DNA from: Rhodohalobacter barkolensis
GTDB lineage: Bacteria; Bacteroidota; Rhodothermia; Balneolales; Balneolaceae
Length of the DNA: 64,000 nt
Direction of reading: 5' to 3'
NCBI RefSeq assembly: GCF_002834295.1
Contig: NZ_PISP01000001.1
Span: 124,001 to 188,000 of the forward strand
Both the position numbers and the translations under genes were made by a program. Shown here one piece after another: positions 1-7,984 of this stretch. Numbering within the stretch: the stretch's first letter is position 1; each line of letters starts with the position of its first letter. A model generated the notes under the pieces. It did no database searches. It was not told the origin of the DNA and was given only the letters and a program-made list of their open reading frames with translations.

Positions 1-498
1 GTGGATCAGAAGCGACCATTGGATCCCAACAAAACCATTTGGGAAGAGATATCCGGAGGTCATGATTTGATCAAGCTGGGAAGCCGTGAAATGAATTCTC
101 GTGCATACGTAGCACGATTCAACTTTAGCGGCAGTGATCAACAGAAGAAAGTGAGTGAAATTTCAGGTGGTGAACGCAATCGGGTACATCTTGCCAAAAT
201 GCTGAAGGAGGGAGCTAACGTGCTGCTTTTGGATGAGCCGACCAACGATCTGGATGTGAATACACTTCGTGCGCTTGAGGAAGCACTTCTGGAGTTTGCA
301 GGTTGTGTAGTGGTAATTTCGCATGATCGCTGGTTCCTGGACCGTGTGGCAACGCACATTCTTGCGTTTGAAGGAAACAGCCAGGTGTACTGGTTTGAAG
401 GGAATTATGAGGAGTATGAGGAGAATCGGCGTCAACGCCTTGGAATATCTGAAGACCAGCCACATAGAATTCAGTACAAAAAACTGATGCGCGATTGA
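1..498 (+). CDS. ettA: EttA, ABC-F translational throttle ATPase (C-terminal fragment)
   Basis: This is the last 165 residues of an ABC-F protein; the gene begins before the window and the first GTG is an internal Val codon. Visible in the second ATPase domain are the signature [14 protein letters not shown] (about residues 54-67), Walker [13 protein letters not shown] and the switch His in [11 protein letters not shown]. The tail [16 protein letters not shown] matches the EttA subgroup. EttA-family proteins bind the ribosomal E site and gate the first steps of elongation according to the ATP/ADP ratio. The next gene starts 7 bases after the stop, so the two are probably co-transcribed. The subgroup call is confident; the missing N-terminal half cannot be assessed. 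Confidence 0.93.
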   Translation: MDQKRPLDPNKTIWEEISGGHDLIKLGSREMNSRAYVARFNFSGSDQQKKVSEISGGERNRVHLAKMLKEGANVLLLDEPTNDLDVNTLRALEEALLEFAGCVVVISHDRWFLDRVATHILAFEGNSQVYWFEGNYEEYEENRRQRLGISEDQPHRIQYKKLMRD

Positions 499-505
499 TC
501 TGAAT

Positions 506-1219
506 ATGCCACCCAAGCACATCATTCAACTCGATGATATTGAAATTGAAGTCACACGAAAGCGTGTGAAAAATCTCAATATTCGTATCTATCCGTCTGC
601 CGGAAGGGTAGCCATGTCTATACCTAAGAGAACAGATCTTTCGGTAGCAGAAGATTTTGCGCGGAAGAAGTTTTCATGGATCAAAAAGCATCTGCACAAG
701 AGAGCGATTCAAAAGGCAAAAAAAACAAGGAGTCTTTCTTATCGGGATGGTGAAATCCACCCGGTTTGGGGGCAGGAGATGGTTCTTACCGTGAATGAGG
801 TAAATGGCCCGCCCAATGTTGAATGCAGAGATGATACGCTAAGTTTGATGGTGCGGCCGGAGAGTTCATCCGAAAAACGAGAGTCTGTTTTAATTGAGTG
901 GTATCGCACAGAACTGAAGCGTGAGATTCCAAAACTGATTGAGAAGTGGGAAGGACCCATGGGAGTGGACGTTCGGGAGTTTGGGGTGAAGCGGATGAAA
1001 ACCCGTTGGGGAACTTGTAATACAAAAGCTCGGCGTATCTGGCTCAGTTTGGAGCTGGCAAAGAAAAATCCAAAATGTCTGGAATATGTAGTGGTTCATG
1101 AAATGGTACACCTGCATGAAAGGCTTCATAATAAAAGGTTCTACAGGTTGATGGATCAGTTTTTACCTGATTGGCGAGAGCGTGATCTGTTGCTGAAGGG
1201 TAAGAGGAAAACCTGCTAA
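506..1219 (+). CDS. YgjP-like (M48-type/DUF45) metal-dependent hydrolase
   Basis: A 237-residue protein of the YgjP family of small gluzincin-type metallopeptidases. The zinc motif HEMVH lies at residues 198-202, with a probable third ligand at His208 in the downstream ERLHNKRF. The family signature MKTRWGTC is at about 164-171. There is no signal peptide or membrane segment, so it should be cytosolic. Its substrate is unknown; relatives often sit near restriction or stress genes. The ATG at 506 follows the ettA stop by 7 bases, which suggests a two-gene unit. Confidence 0.88.
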   Translation: MPPKHIIQLDDIEIEVTRKRVKNLNIRIYPSAGRVAMSIPKRTDLSVAEDFARKKFSWIKKHLHKRAIQKAKKTRSLSYRDGEIHPVWGQEMVLTVNEVNGPPNVECRDDTLSLMVRPESSSEKRESVLIEWYRTELKREIPKLIEKWEGPMGVDVREFGVKRMKTRWGTCNTKARRIWLSLELAKKNPKCLEYVVVHEMVHLHERLHNKRFYRLMDQFLPDWRERDLLLKGKRKTC

Positions 1220-1239
1220 AATCATTATGACCAAAAAAA

Positions 1240-1270
1240 AGAGGATTTTGGGTGTCCGCCAAAATCCTCT
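1240..1270 (-). terminator. Hairpin with A-tract upstream (minus-strand terminator-like)
   Basis: Arms AGAGGATTTTGG (1240-1251) and CCAAAATCCTCT (1259-1270) pair perfectly around a 7-base loop. The run of A at 1233-1240 would be a U-tract only for minus-strand transcripts. On the plus strand no T-run follows, although the ettA/ygjP genes end just before it. Confidence 0.5.
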
Positions 1271-1521
1271 GTTGGTGTGTTGAGAAACGCTGCTCACACG
1301 TTTCTCAAATGCTCTCTAACTTTATCTCTGGTTAATCTGCTCTTAGAATGTTTTAGATTGCTCTATGTATATGGAACAAATAACTGCGATTCCTTACAAT
1401 GGTTTTTTAATTTATTTGTTTGAGCTAAAAATAAATAATAGAGTTCTCTAACTTCAGATAAAATAGTCGGATAAGGATTTGAGAAAATTAATTTTTTATC
1501 TGTATAGAGGGCTAAAACGGA

Positions 1522-1549
1522 AATAAAAAGACCTGTAGGCCTTTTTATT
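1522..1549. terminator. Bidirectional terminator-like hairpin
   Basis: Arms AATAAAAAG and CTTTTTATT flank an inner CC-TGTA-GG, giving an A/T-rich stem with T-runs on both strands. Confidence 0.5.
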
Positions 1550-1933
1550 CAGAGGTTTATGTTCGCGGGTGTGCGTAGTTGGGATTGAACGCACCTCTGA
1601 ATTTTTCGGATTCTGTCTCCTCTCGTTGATGAGATGTCATAGAACATCCCCTATTGAGAGGGGAAATGTAAAGGTGAGAATCCGTCAGCATGGCTCACTG
1701 TGCGAGGGGTGTGTACATTGATTGTAAAATTATTGCAATTCCGGTATAACATTTTTTGGTGTGCTGAATTTGGAGTGAATCGAAACGTTGAGGTTAGAAT
1801 TTAACCTGGAGTTAACACACCTCTGAAGTACCGCTGGACGATTGTACTTCTGTCTCCTCTTCAGAGGAGATTTCCATTTTCACTCCTCGATAAATTATTT
1901 GGCAGGCTTCGAGGAGTGGTCTATTTTCTTAAA

Positions 1934-2809
1934 CTACTGTTTATCCCGTTTAGGATTTACACTTAAGACGGCAGTGTTAACATGGCGGACCAGATTAGCC
2001 GTGGTACTTCCCATCATCAGATAGTTAATTCCGGTGCGACCGACGGTTGCCATTACGATGAGATTATAGTTGTTCTCCTTTACATGGTTGAATATTGCTT
2101 CGTGAGGAGAGTCCTGAGAAACGATCACCGTGGAGTTGACTTTTCCTTTCAGTGAGTGGAAATGTTCTTTTTCTAACACTTTGATTCGCTTCTCGCGTAA
2201 GTTTGAAAGTGAAATACTTCCCTCTTCCTCATCATCAAGCTGGTCGAAGCTTATAACATGAACGAGGTCGAGGTCTGCTCCGGCTTTTTCGGCAACTATT
2301 TTTGCATAAGGATATGCACTGGCAGCATTTTCGGAAAAATCGGTGGTAACCAGAATTTTCTTAAAGTCATCTACGTCTGATTCATCTTCAACAATCAAAA
2401 CCGGAGTGTGTGCGAGTCGTAGAACTTTTTCGGCAACGGAACCCAATAGAAAGCGAGTAAATCCCGTTCGACCGTGCGTACTCATCACAATGTAGTCGTA
2501 CTCTTCAGAAACATCGATGATGCTCTGAGCAGGATTTCCCATCATGATGATCGGTTTCTCAAGACGTTTCTTGTCAACTTTTTCTTCAGCCAGCTGGCTT
2601 AGGCGATCTGAAAGGGCATCTTCTATTTGGTCAAAATCCTGATACATTTGTGAGCTCATACCCAAAGCATACGGCTCATCCATTTCGGAAATGGGAATAT
2701 GGGAGTGGAATGGCGTAATCGTTCCATCCATTAATTTTGCAAATCTGTTGGCTACATCCAGTGCCTTTTCACTCAGTTCGGAAAAATCGGTAGGGACAAG
2801 TATTTTCAT
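1934..2809 (-). CDS. Tandem universal stress protein (two USP domains)
   Basis: A 291-residue protein with two UspA folds. The first opens with MKILVPTDFSE and carries the nucleotide-loop motif GRTGFTRFLLGS. The second opens with KKILVTTDFSE and carries GRTGINYLMMGS. Both loops fit the ATP-binding class of USPs. I place the start at 2809 because the family begins with exactly this M-K-I-L-V-P-T-D strand; the reading frame stays open upstream, but that extension looks non-coding. The protein is cytosolic and probably has a role in stress or energy limitation. It is transcribed leftward and appears to stand alone. Confidence 0.92.
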   Translation of the reverse strand: MKILVPTDFSELSEKALDVANRFAKLMDGTITPFHSHIPISEMDEPYALGMSSQMYQDFDQIEDALSDRLSQLAEEKVDKKRLEKPIIMMGNPAQSIIDVSEEYDYIVMSTHGRTGFTRFLLGSVAEKVLRLAHTPVLIVEDESDVDDFKKILVTTDFSENAASAYPYAKIVAEKAGADLDLVHVISFDQLDDEEEGSISLSNLREKRIKVLEKEHFHSLKGKVNSTVIVSQDSPHEAIFNHVKENNYNLIVMATVGRTGINYLMMGSTTANLVRHVNTAVLSVNPKRDKQ

Positions 2810-2960
2810 GACTCTGATGGATTTAGTTTGTTTACTATTAAGTTCAATAAAAAAGATGAAATTACAAAGGGGAGTAACGGGCGAGAAGCTGGTTGGAATG
2901 TAGCTTGTGAAGCAAAGATAAATTTTTGAGGGGAACAACCGCGACACACCTCTGAAATGT

Positions 2961-3731
2961 TCAATTCAAAAGTGCTTTTCGTATCCCAATAAAAATTAAA
3001 ATACCGACAGAGTACCAGATGAAAAACGGGAGAATCCACCCGATGAGTCCAACCGACAGGAAGATGGCAATGATCATTAACTGAAAGCCGAGACCGTAAA
3101 GGGAGAGAAGAGTCATAAACCATTTTGGGAAAGTATCACTCTCCGATGCATTTCGATCCAGAAAATAGATAATTCGATCAAAGAGTGTGTAGAATAGTAG
3201 ATAGGTATTAAAAAGAAGATTAACCGACCACTGTTTTTCTCCGGGCAGTGCTTTTGGGGTGTCGGTTTCAAAAATACGGCTGGTTTTATCCCCATGAGCC
3301 GATTTTTGTCTGAGTATGACGTAATAGTAGTTGTAGAGTGTTCCCTGAAGCTGGATCGATGCAAAGGCGAACAGCATCAGCCAAAGGGGTTGGCCGGTGA
3401 CCTGCTGAATGGTAAAAAGAATGATAAAATTGAGAATGATATCGAACACCGAATCGAGATATCGTCCGGTGTAGGAGGGAGTTCTTTTCATCCGTGCAAG
3501 TTCACCATCCGCAGCATCGAGAATAGATTTGAGGATCAGAAATAGTCCCGCGGGGGCATAATATCCTTTGATAATCAGCCAAGAAGCAGTTAAGCCGCTG
3601 ATGCCAAACATCAACGTTACATGAACCGGAGTTATTGAGGTGTTCGAAAAGGTCTGTGCGATCTTGATAGCAATCGGACGACCATAATCGGAAAGATCAA
3701 TAAATTTCTCTTCAGCAGAGAGTTTCGACAT
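2961..3731 (-). CDS. CDP-alcohol phosphatidyltransferase family protein
   Basis: A 256-residue integral membrane enzyme. The complete family signature is present: D72, D75, G76, A79, R80, G89, D93 and D97, within DAADGELAR and the following GRYLDSVFD. Several hydrophobic helices follow. Family members transfer a phosphoalcohol from a CDP-linked donor to a second alcohol in phospholipid synthesis. The acceptor (glycerol phosphate, inositol, serine or other) cannot be told from sequence alone. It lies 151 bases upstream of the universal stress gene on the same strand. Confidence 0.9.
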   Translation of the reverse strand: MSKLSAEEKFIDLSDYGRPIAIKIAQTFSNTSITPVHVTLMFGISGLTASWLIIKGYYAPAGLFLILKSILDAADGELARMKRTPSYTGRYLDSVFDIILNFIILFTIQQVTGQPLWLMLFAFASIQLQGTLYNYYYVILRQKSAHGDKTSRIFETDTPKALPGEKQWSVNLLFNTYLLFYTLFDRIIYFLDRNASESDTFPKWFMTLLSLYGLGFQLMIIAIFLSVGLIGWILPFFIWYSVGILIFIGIRKALLN

Positions 3732-3930
3732 AACGGCTTTTTCTATATCTATTGGTTACCGTGATAAATTAAGTACTCTGCAAAGATAATAACACCCAAT
3801 AACGTTCGATTTTTCACTAATTGTTTTGGACAGATTTGATATCACTCATGATTGAACTGTAGTACCTTTCTTCAAAAAACTGCATTTTCGGACAGACATA
3901 TTTTACGATTAATAATTCAGAACATGACAT

Positions 3931-3993
3931 AAAAAAACCTTTACCCGGTCGATCCGAACTTAAAAAAGTGCAAACCACACGGATAAAGGTTTT
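3931..3993 (-). terminator. Probable terminator of the 4016-4279 gene
   Basis: Arms AAACCTTTA (3935-3943) and TAAAGGTTT (3984-3992) flank a loop of about 40 bases. On the minus strand the second arm runs into seven T residues (complement of 3931-3937). Confidence 0.55.
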
Positions 3994-4015
3994 CTTTGCC
4001 AAAATACAGATCAAA

Positions 4016-4279
4016 TCAAGATTCGACCTCTTTTACTTTTTTATCCAGCTTTTTGAGCAGACGCTTCACATCTTTGTCATGCCCCAGCTCTTTCAATTTG
4101 AAAAGAACAATGGCCAATGCGAAAAATGTTTGTGGCCATAAACCTATAAAGATACCGCTGCGCTCGGCGTGTGCGTTTTCTTCAGCGTCTTCACTTTTTT
4201 CTGTGTACCAAGCTGCTACGCTTGCTGCGATTGATGTAATTCCAAGTCCTGTAGAGATATAAGCTAATTTGTCTAACAT
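4016..4279 (-). CDS. Small membrane protein, unknown function
   Basis: An 87-residue protein with two hydrophobic segments: about residues 5-23 (AYISTGLGITSIAASVAAW) and 45-62 (IGLWPQTFFALAIVLFK). A charged stretch of about 20 residues (EKSEDAEENAHAER) lies between them, and a Lys-rich tail (RLLKKLDKKVKEVES) follows. I do not recognise the family. Codon structure and a downstream terminator-like hairpin support a real gene. It lies between leftward membrane-protein genes, but the 123-base gap upstream argues against tight coupling. Confidence 0.6.
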   Translation of the reverse strand: MLDKLAYISTGLGITSIAASVAAWYTEKSEDAEENAHAERSGIFIGLWPQTFFALAIVLFKLKELGHDKDVKRLLKKLDKKVKEVES

Positions 4280-4402
4280 GGTCTGCCCTAAATTTTAAAT
4301 GTTTGTTATTTATGACGTTCACCTAAAGTAACGAAGCAGATCTTGTTACCGTTCGAACTAATTAGCTGCTGATCATTACAAATGTTACAGGATAAGGGTG
4401 GA

Positions 4403-5182
4403 CTAGAGAAATTTAAAAAGCGAATTGTTCGCAGGTGTGATTTCCAGGGTGATATGCCTCTTTGATTCATCTACTACATTCTCATTAATCACGCTTCCTT
4501 TTAGGATAATGGTAGAGTCTGTGGGGATCTCTTCAATGTTTAACTCAAAATCCGGGTGTTCAGGGGCATATGACTTGAGGTCGTTCAATGCTATAGATTG
4601 ATCATTATTCATGAAAAATGATCCATTTCCGCCACCGGCTTCTTCAGGCAGAATCCACGATTCGGTGGCATCAAAAGCAACGTGTGACATGTAAGATCGA
4701 AGCCGGTCCAAAGTACGGCTGGCTTCCATGCTTTGAATATTACTGCGCTCTACAGAATTGGAAGCAATTTGATTGATGCCGAAAATGGTTGGTAGAATAA
4801 TACCAAAACATAAAATGACAGTGCCGATGTACCAGGAAAGTGGATACTTTTGATTATCGGTGTTGGCTTTCAAAATCCCTCTCAGGAAAAACCAGGGAGC
4901 CAGAATAAACAGCACTACCATTCCGATAAGAATTACCGATGCAGACCTAAAGAATTCATAAAATGAAATTTGATCCCCGCCAAACCAATTGATGGATTCA
5001 AGGGTAATGAATTTCAGTATTTCAGCACCGGGAAGTGCAGTAGACATTAACAGAGAAAAAATCCATAAATTGTAAATGGAAAAATTGAAAACGGAGGTTA
5101 AAAGGTACACCAGAAGAAATAGAATCAGAATTATTAACCCTATATTGATCCAGGGAGTGTAATATTTAATTTTGGCGTTCAT
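4403..5182 (-). CDS. Membrane protein of unknown function (distal partner of 5166-5810)
   Basis: A 259-residue protein. It has four or so hydrophobic helices in the first 150 residues, then a soluble domain of about 110 residues (residues 150-259) with no recognisable catalytic motif. I chose the ATG at 5182 rather than the TTG two codons upstream. Its first 17 bases overlap the end of the upstream gene, so the pair is very likely translationally coupled. Both proteins share the same design, N-terminal helices followed by an extracytoplasmic-looking beta-rich tail, so they may form a hetero-complex. This is an inference. Confidence 0.7.
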   Translation of the reverse strand: MNAKIKYYTPWINIGLIILILFLLVYLLTSVFNFSIYNLWIFSLLMSTALPGAEILKFITLESINWFGGDQISFYEFFRSASVILIGMVVLFILAPWFFLRGILKANTDNQKYPLSWYIGTVILCFGIILPTIFGINQIASNSVERSNIQSMEASRTLDRLRSYMSHVAFDATESWILPEEAGGGNGSFFMNNDQSIALNDLKSYAPEHPDFELNIEEIPTDSTIILKGSVINENVVDESKRHITLEITPANNSLFKFL

Positions 5183-5810
5183 AAACAACTCCGTCTTTGG
5201 TTAAAATGGCTTGGGCTTCATACATGCCCCGGTTGCCGCTTATGTTCAAAAAATCCGCATCGTAACCGGGTGTGAAAACAGCAGAGACCTCCAGGATTAT
5301 GGAATCGGGAGATGCGATTTGGTAAGTGACCGGCATCTCCCTGTCTTGATCAGGAATTTCCGGATCAAATGTACCGTCTTCATTCAGGCGATCGGAAAAA
5401 AGTGTTCGAAATGATTCTTCAAGAGTGGTTTCAGAGTAATCAGTTTCCTGATAGTAGTGTCTTAAGGTTTGCTGAAGTGCTTTTTCCATCTCAATTTGAG
5501 AGATTGATTCAACAATTGTTGTACGAATGGTTCGTAAGTTCTCTCTTTGAAAGTCACTTCTCATATAGAAACGGACTGAAGCGAGTATCTGGGTGATGAG
5601 CAGCAGAACTACAAAAAACCGAAAGATTGGCTTGGCGGCCCGGTGTTTGCTTTTCGATACTATTTTTTGATCAATAATGACCAACCAAATGATCGCTGTG
5701 ACGAATGCTGCGGTGTAACCAATCCATAAATTCTGAAAAAGAAATGCCAGAGAAAATGCGATAATTACCGCAATGATCCCTCCATAAAGAAGTTTAATAT
5801 GATCTCTCAT
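5166..5810 (-). CDS. Membrane protein of unknown function (proximal partner)
   Basis: A 214-residue protein. It has two hydrophobic segments near the N terminus (LLYGGIIAVIIAFSLAFLF and AAFVTAIIWLVIID), a basic linker KSKHRAAK, a third helix, and a predicted extracytoplasmic tail of about 120 residues. I place the start at the ATG at 5810 (MRDHIKLLYGG). The longer open frame up to 5951 is not convincing because it has no membrane or signal character. No family is recognised. Confidence 0.68.
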   Translation of the reverse strand: MRDHIKLLYGGIIAVIIAFSLAFLFQNLWIGYTAAFVTAIIWLVIIDQKIVSKSKHRAAKPIFRFFVVLLLITQILASVRFYMRSDFQRENLRTIRTTIVESISQIEMEKALQQTLRHYYQETDYSETTLEESFRTLFSDRLNEDGTFDPEIPDQDREMPVTYQIASPDSIILEVSAVFTPGYDADFLNISGNRGMYEAQAILTKDGVVYERQN

Positions 5811-5951
5811 TAATCCCGAATTCGTTAATTTTAAAGTATTTACTGAAATTGATTGATAATGGCAAGGGGTGGATTGATTTACCTTTTTCTTTAATATTAA
5901 GGGATAAAGTTTGCAGTGTGTCAGAAGAGAAAATGAGATATTAATTCGCAT

Positions 5952-6000
5952 ATCGATTGACGAAACACCGAAGGATCGAACTGCGAATCACGATTTGGAT
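5952..6000. repeat. Heptamer array, GAAY type
   Basis: CG-A-A/T cores recur at spacings of 8, 8, 7 and 7 bases, with units such as CGAACTG, CGAATCA and CGATTTG. A related array is at 6508-6548 (GAATGAC, GAATCAC units). Confidence 0.7.
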
Positions 6001-6030
6001 CTTGATTCACGAAATGTACTAAAAACCCAA

Positions 6031-6150
6031 TCTCGTAGAGGTGGAATACCATTAGCCCCGGGTTTCAACCCGGGGATATAAATTAGACGTTCATTTCTCC
6101 GCCGAATAGAGAGATAGGTAAAGAGTGAGAATCAAAATAGAGGTGGTATT
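6031..6150 (-). repeat. E-element, half form (R, P1, P2)
   Basis: P2 stem is CTC-gta-GAG. P1 is CCCCGGG paired with CCCGGGG around TTTCAA. R begins GCCGAATAGAG and ends near GAGGTGG. Confidence 0.75.
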
Positions 6151-6180
6151 GCGGGGATCTTATTAAAAATGGAATGTTCT

Positions 6181-6455
6181 GTTACTTTTGGCTTGATCCG
6201 CCTAAGGTCGGACAGGCTCCAAAAGTAACCCGAAAATCAAGGCTGAGAAAAATTGACACCGTGTTCTGTTCGAATGAGTCACAAATTCAATGCCTGAATG
6301 TCATCCTGAACGCAGTGAAGGATCTCAAAATTTGTTGCTAGTATTTTGGAGACCCTTCGACAAGCTCAGGGTGACGCTAGAGGCTGGTGAATTTGTGTTT
6401 TCCTCATTCTCACATTTACACTTTCACCTGTCAATTTCTCAATGCCGGTTTTGTT
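6181..6455 (+). repeat. R2 palindrome with nested hairpin
   Basis: The outer inverted repeat is GAGAAAAATTGACA against TGTCAATTTCTC. The next pair is TCACAAATTCA against TGAATTTGTG. A GTCATCCTGAAC...GCTCAGGGTGAC hairpin (6301-6375) sits in the loop. Other R2 copies are: 13016-13212, 15830-15893 (half), 17327-17395 (half), 23560-23800, 27685-27955, 29715-29910, 38762-38995, 39190-39370, 41014-41245 and 47588-47657 (half). Confidence 0.75.
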
Positions 6456-6614
6456 CAGTTTACATAGTACAGTGTATCGATAGAGAAAAAAATTTGTGAA
6501 TAATATATTGCATATCGAATGACGAATCACTGAATGATCGAACTCTGTGAAGTGGTTATAACGAGGTGTCTATATTAAACCTCAGATTTCCCTCCTTAAA
6601 GACAACATCGTGTG

Positions 6615-6657
6615 CCATACAACGTACACCGCAAACCGTACAACGTATCACGTAAAA
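6615..6657. repeat. Heptamer array, CCGTA type
   Basis: Six consecutive 7-base units built on CCGTA/ACGTA, for example ACGTACA, CCGTACA and ACGTATC. It runs directly into the terminator of the dienelactone hydrolase gene. Confidence 0.75.
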
Positions 6658-6696
6658 AACCTGACATTGACAGGTGCTGTGCACGCTGTCAGGTCT
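6654..6696 (-). terminator. Intrinsic terminator of the 6726-7559 gene
   Basis: On the minus strand, ACCTGACA (6694-6687) pairs with TGTCAGGT (6666-6659) and is followed by six T residues. It lies 30 bases past the stop codon. Similar CTGTCAGG/CTGACAG hairpins occur near 11515-11555, 28095-28137, 30035-30077, 54318-54356, 55205-55243 and 55451-55487, several of them just past gene ends. Confidence 0.75.
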
Positions 6697-6725
6697 TTTG
6701 GATCATCAAAATGTATGGCAACAGG

Positions 6726-7559
6726 TTAAAACAATTCGTCAAAAAACTGCTTCATTCGCTCCCAAGACTGCTCATCAACATCGGCGTTGTAGGCGAGAGG
6801 GAGATCAAACTCCTGGCCAAGGCTGTCTGCTGCGGGATTGGTGTAGGCATGAGTAGCACCATCATAACTAACAAACTCATAAGAGGTACCTAATTCGTCG
6901 TAAGCAGATGTAAGGTTTTCGATATCCTCTTCAGAAACCATGGGATCGTCGGCGCCGTTGAGGATCAGGATTTCCGTGTCAATCTCTTCTTCCGGCATTA
7001 TGGGGAGTTGAAGTCCGGCATGAAATGCTACGATTCCATCCAGGTCGGCACCGGAGTGGGCCATTGCCAGAATTACACTTCCTCCAAAGCAGTAACCGAT
7101 AGCCCCGATCTGCTCTCCGTTTACCATCGAGTGGTTACGGAGTGTTTCCATTGCAGCGGTGAAACGTTCATTGGCATTCTCAAAATTTCCCATCACTTCA
7201 CCGGAGAACTGCATAGCATCTTCAGGGTGATCAGCCATTCGTCCATCACCGTACATATCGACAGCCAGGGCCACATAGCCCAGTTCGGCTAATTTTTCAG
7301 CACTGTTACGAGCGTGCTCATCATGTCCCCACCATTCGTGGACGACCAGAATTCCGGGACGCTCTCCCTCCAAATTGTCATCATAGGCGATATATCCGTT
7401 CATCGTCAGATCGCCGGCGCTGTAACTCACTTCTTCACCAACTACTGCAGGACTATCATCCATCTCCATCTTTTCTGACTGAGATTGTGATTCGGGCTGT
7501 CCACAAGCTGCCAGCATTAATATTGATCCAAATAAAAAAAGGTATTTCAAAGATTTCAT
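6726..7559 (-). CDS. Dienelactone hydrolase family lipoprotein
   Basis: A 277-residue alpha/beta hydrolase of the dienelactone hydrolase family. It begins with a lipoprotein signal peptide with lipobox LAAC and Cys19 as the lipid anchor, so it is membrane-attached outside the cytoplasm. The catalytic triad is visible: nucleophile Cys157 in GYCFGG, Asp205 in GADDPMV and His237 in GATHAYT. Classical members hydrolyse dienelactones in chlorocatechol breakdown. Exported lipoprotein versions are common in marine Bacteroidota, and their substrate is unknown. It is monocistronic, with a strong terminator 30 bases downstream. Confidence 0.92.
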   Translation of the reverse strand: MKSLKYLFLFGSILMLAACGQPESQSQSEKMEMDDSPAVVGEEVSYSAGDLTMNGYIAYDDNLEGERPGILVVHEWWGHDEHARNSAEKLAELGYVALAVDMYGDGRMADHPEDAMQFSGEVMGNFENANERFTAAMETLRNHSMVNGEQIGAIGYCFGGSVILAMAHSGADLDGIVAFHAGLQLPIMPEEEIDTEILILNGADDPMVSEEDIENLTSAYDELGTSYEFVSYDGATHAYTNPAADSLGQEFDLPLAYNADVDEQSWERMKQFFDELF

Positions 7560-7984
7560 AACTGTCGGGTTGGTTGAAATTGAAATGTCGTACTCTTAAC
7601 CGTGCTTTCAGGTTAAAAAATTCCACTGTTATGACAGTAGGTGATTTATGGTGTTCGGTGTACGGTATATACAATTCGATGTAAACTTTTCATTTACGTT
7701 AATAATCGAGAGCAAACCCCTGATATTTGAGCTAAACAGTTTTGCAATTTCAATTCAAGAATGTCTACACAAGCTGTTTCATTTATCACTTCCTATATGA
7801 GATCTATAGCTGTAAGTGTATGGGGGAGAATAAATTTATTTATCTGATGTAAACCTAAAAATTTCATTGGGATGCTGTATAAGTTTTCAGGTTAGCTCTA
7901 CCTGAATTTCCAAAAAAGTGAAACCGGAAGGTGTCTGAACCGTAGAGTGGAGTGAATTACAACCTACAATCGGATAGATAAAAG
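7560..7984. other. Divergent intergenic region, 425 bp
   Basis: It separates the leftward hydrolase from the rightward DUF5916 gene, so both promoters should lie here. It is AT-rich and unique, with no E-element or heptamer array, unlike most other gaps. I see no promoter that I can call with confidence. Confidence 0.5.

Larger units (their letters stand above)
1220..1933. other. Intergenic, 714 bp: hairpins and a short repeated motif
   Basis: No gene is visible. The stretch holds a 12-bp-stem hairpin at 1240-1270, a 10-bp-stem hairpin at 1280-1308, and a terminator-like hairpin at 1522-1549. The motif CACCTCTGAA followed about 25-30 bases later by CTGTCTCCTCT occurs at 1590-1625 and again at 1818-1861. 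A further CACACCTCTGAA occurs at 2944-2955. Confidence 0.6.
5811..6653. other. Intergenic, 843 bp: repeat-filled
   Basis: No gene is seen. In order it contains a heptamer array (about 5952-6000), an E-element (6031-6150), an R2 palindrome with a nested hairpin (6181-6455), a second heptamer array (6508-6548) and a CCGTA-type array (6615-6657). It separates two leftward genes, so the start of the 5166-5810 gene must have its promoter inside or next to these repeats. Confidence 0.8.

Noticed and set aside
1934-2947. Longer universal stress protein with 46 extra N-terminal residues
   Set aside because: The fold starts at MKILVPTDFSE; the extension has no domain character and lacks a good ribosome site.
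3817-4014. 65-codon minus-strand open frame
   Set aside because: It contains the terminator hairpin of the neighbouring gene and has no protein-like composition.
6031-6150. tRNA or other known structured RNA
   Set aside because: The hairpins do not form a cloverleaf and no T-loop or CCA context is present; no tRNA was found anywhere in the window.
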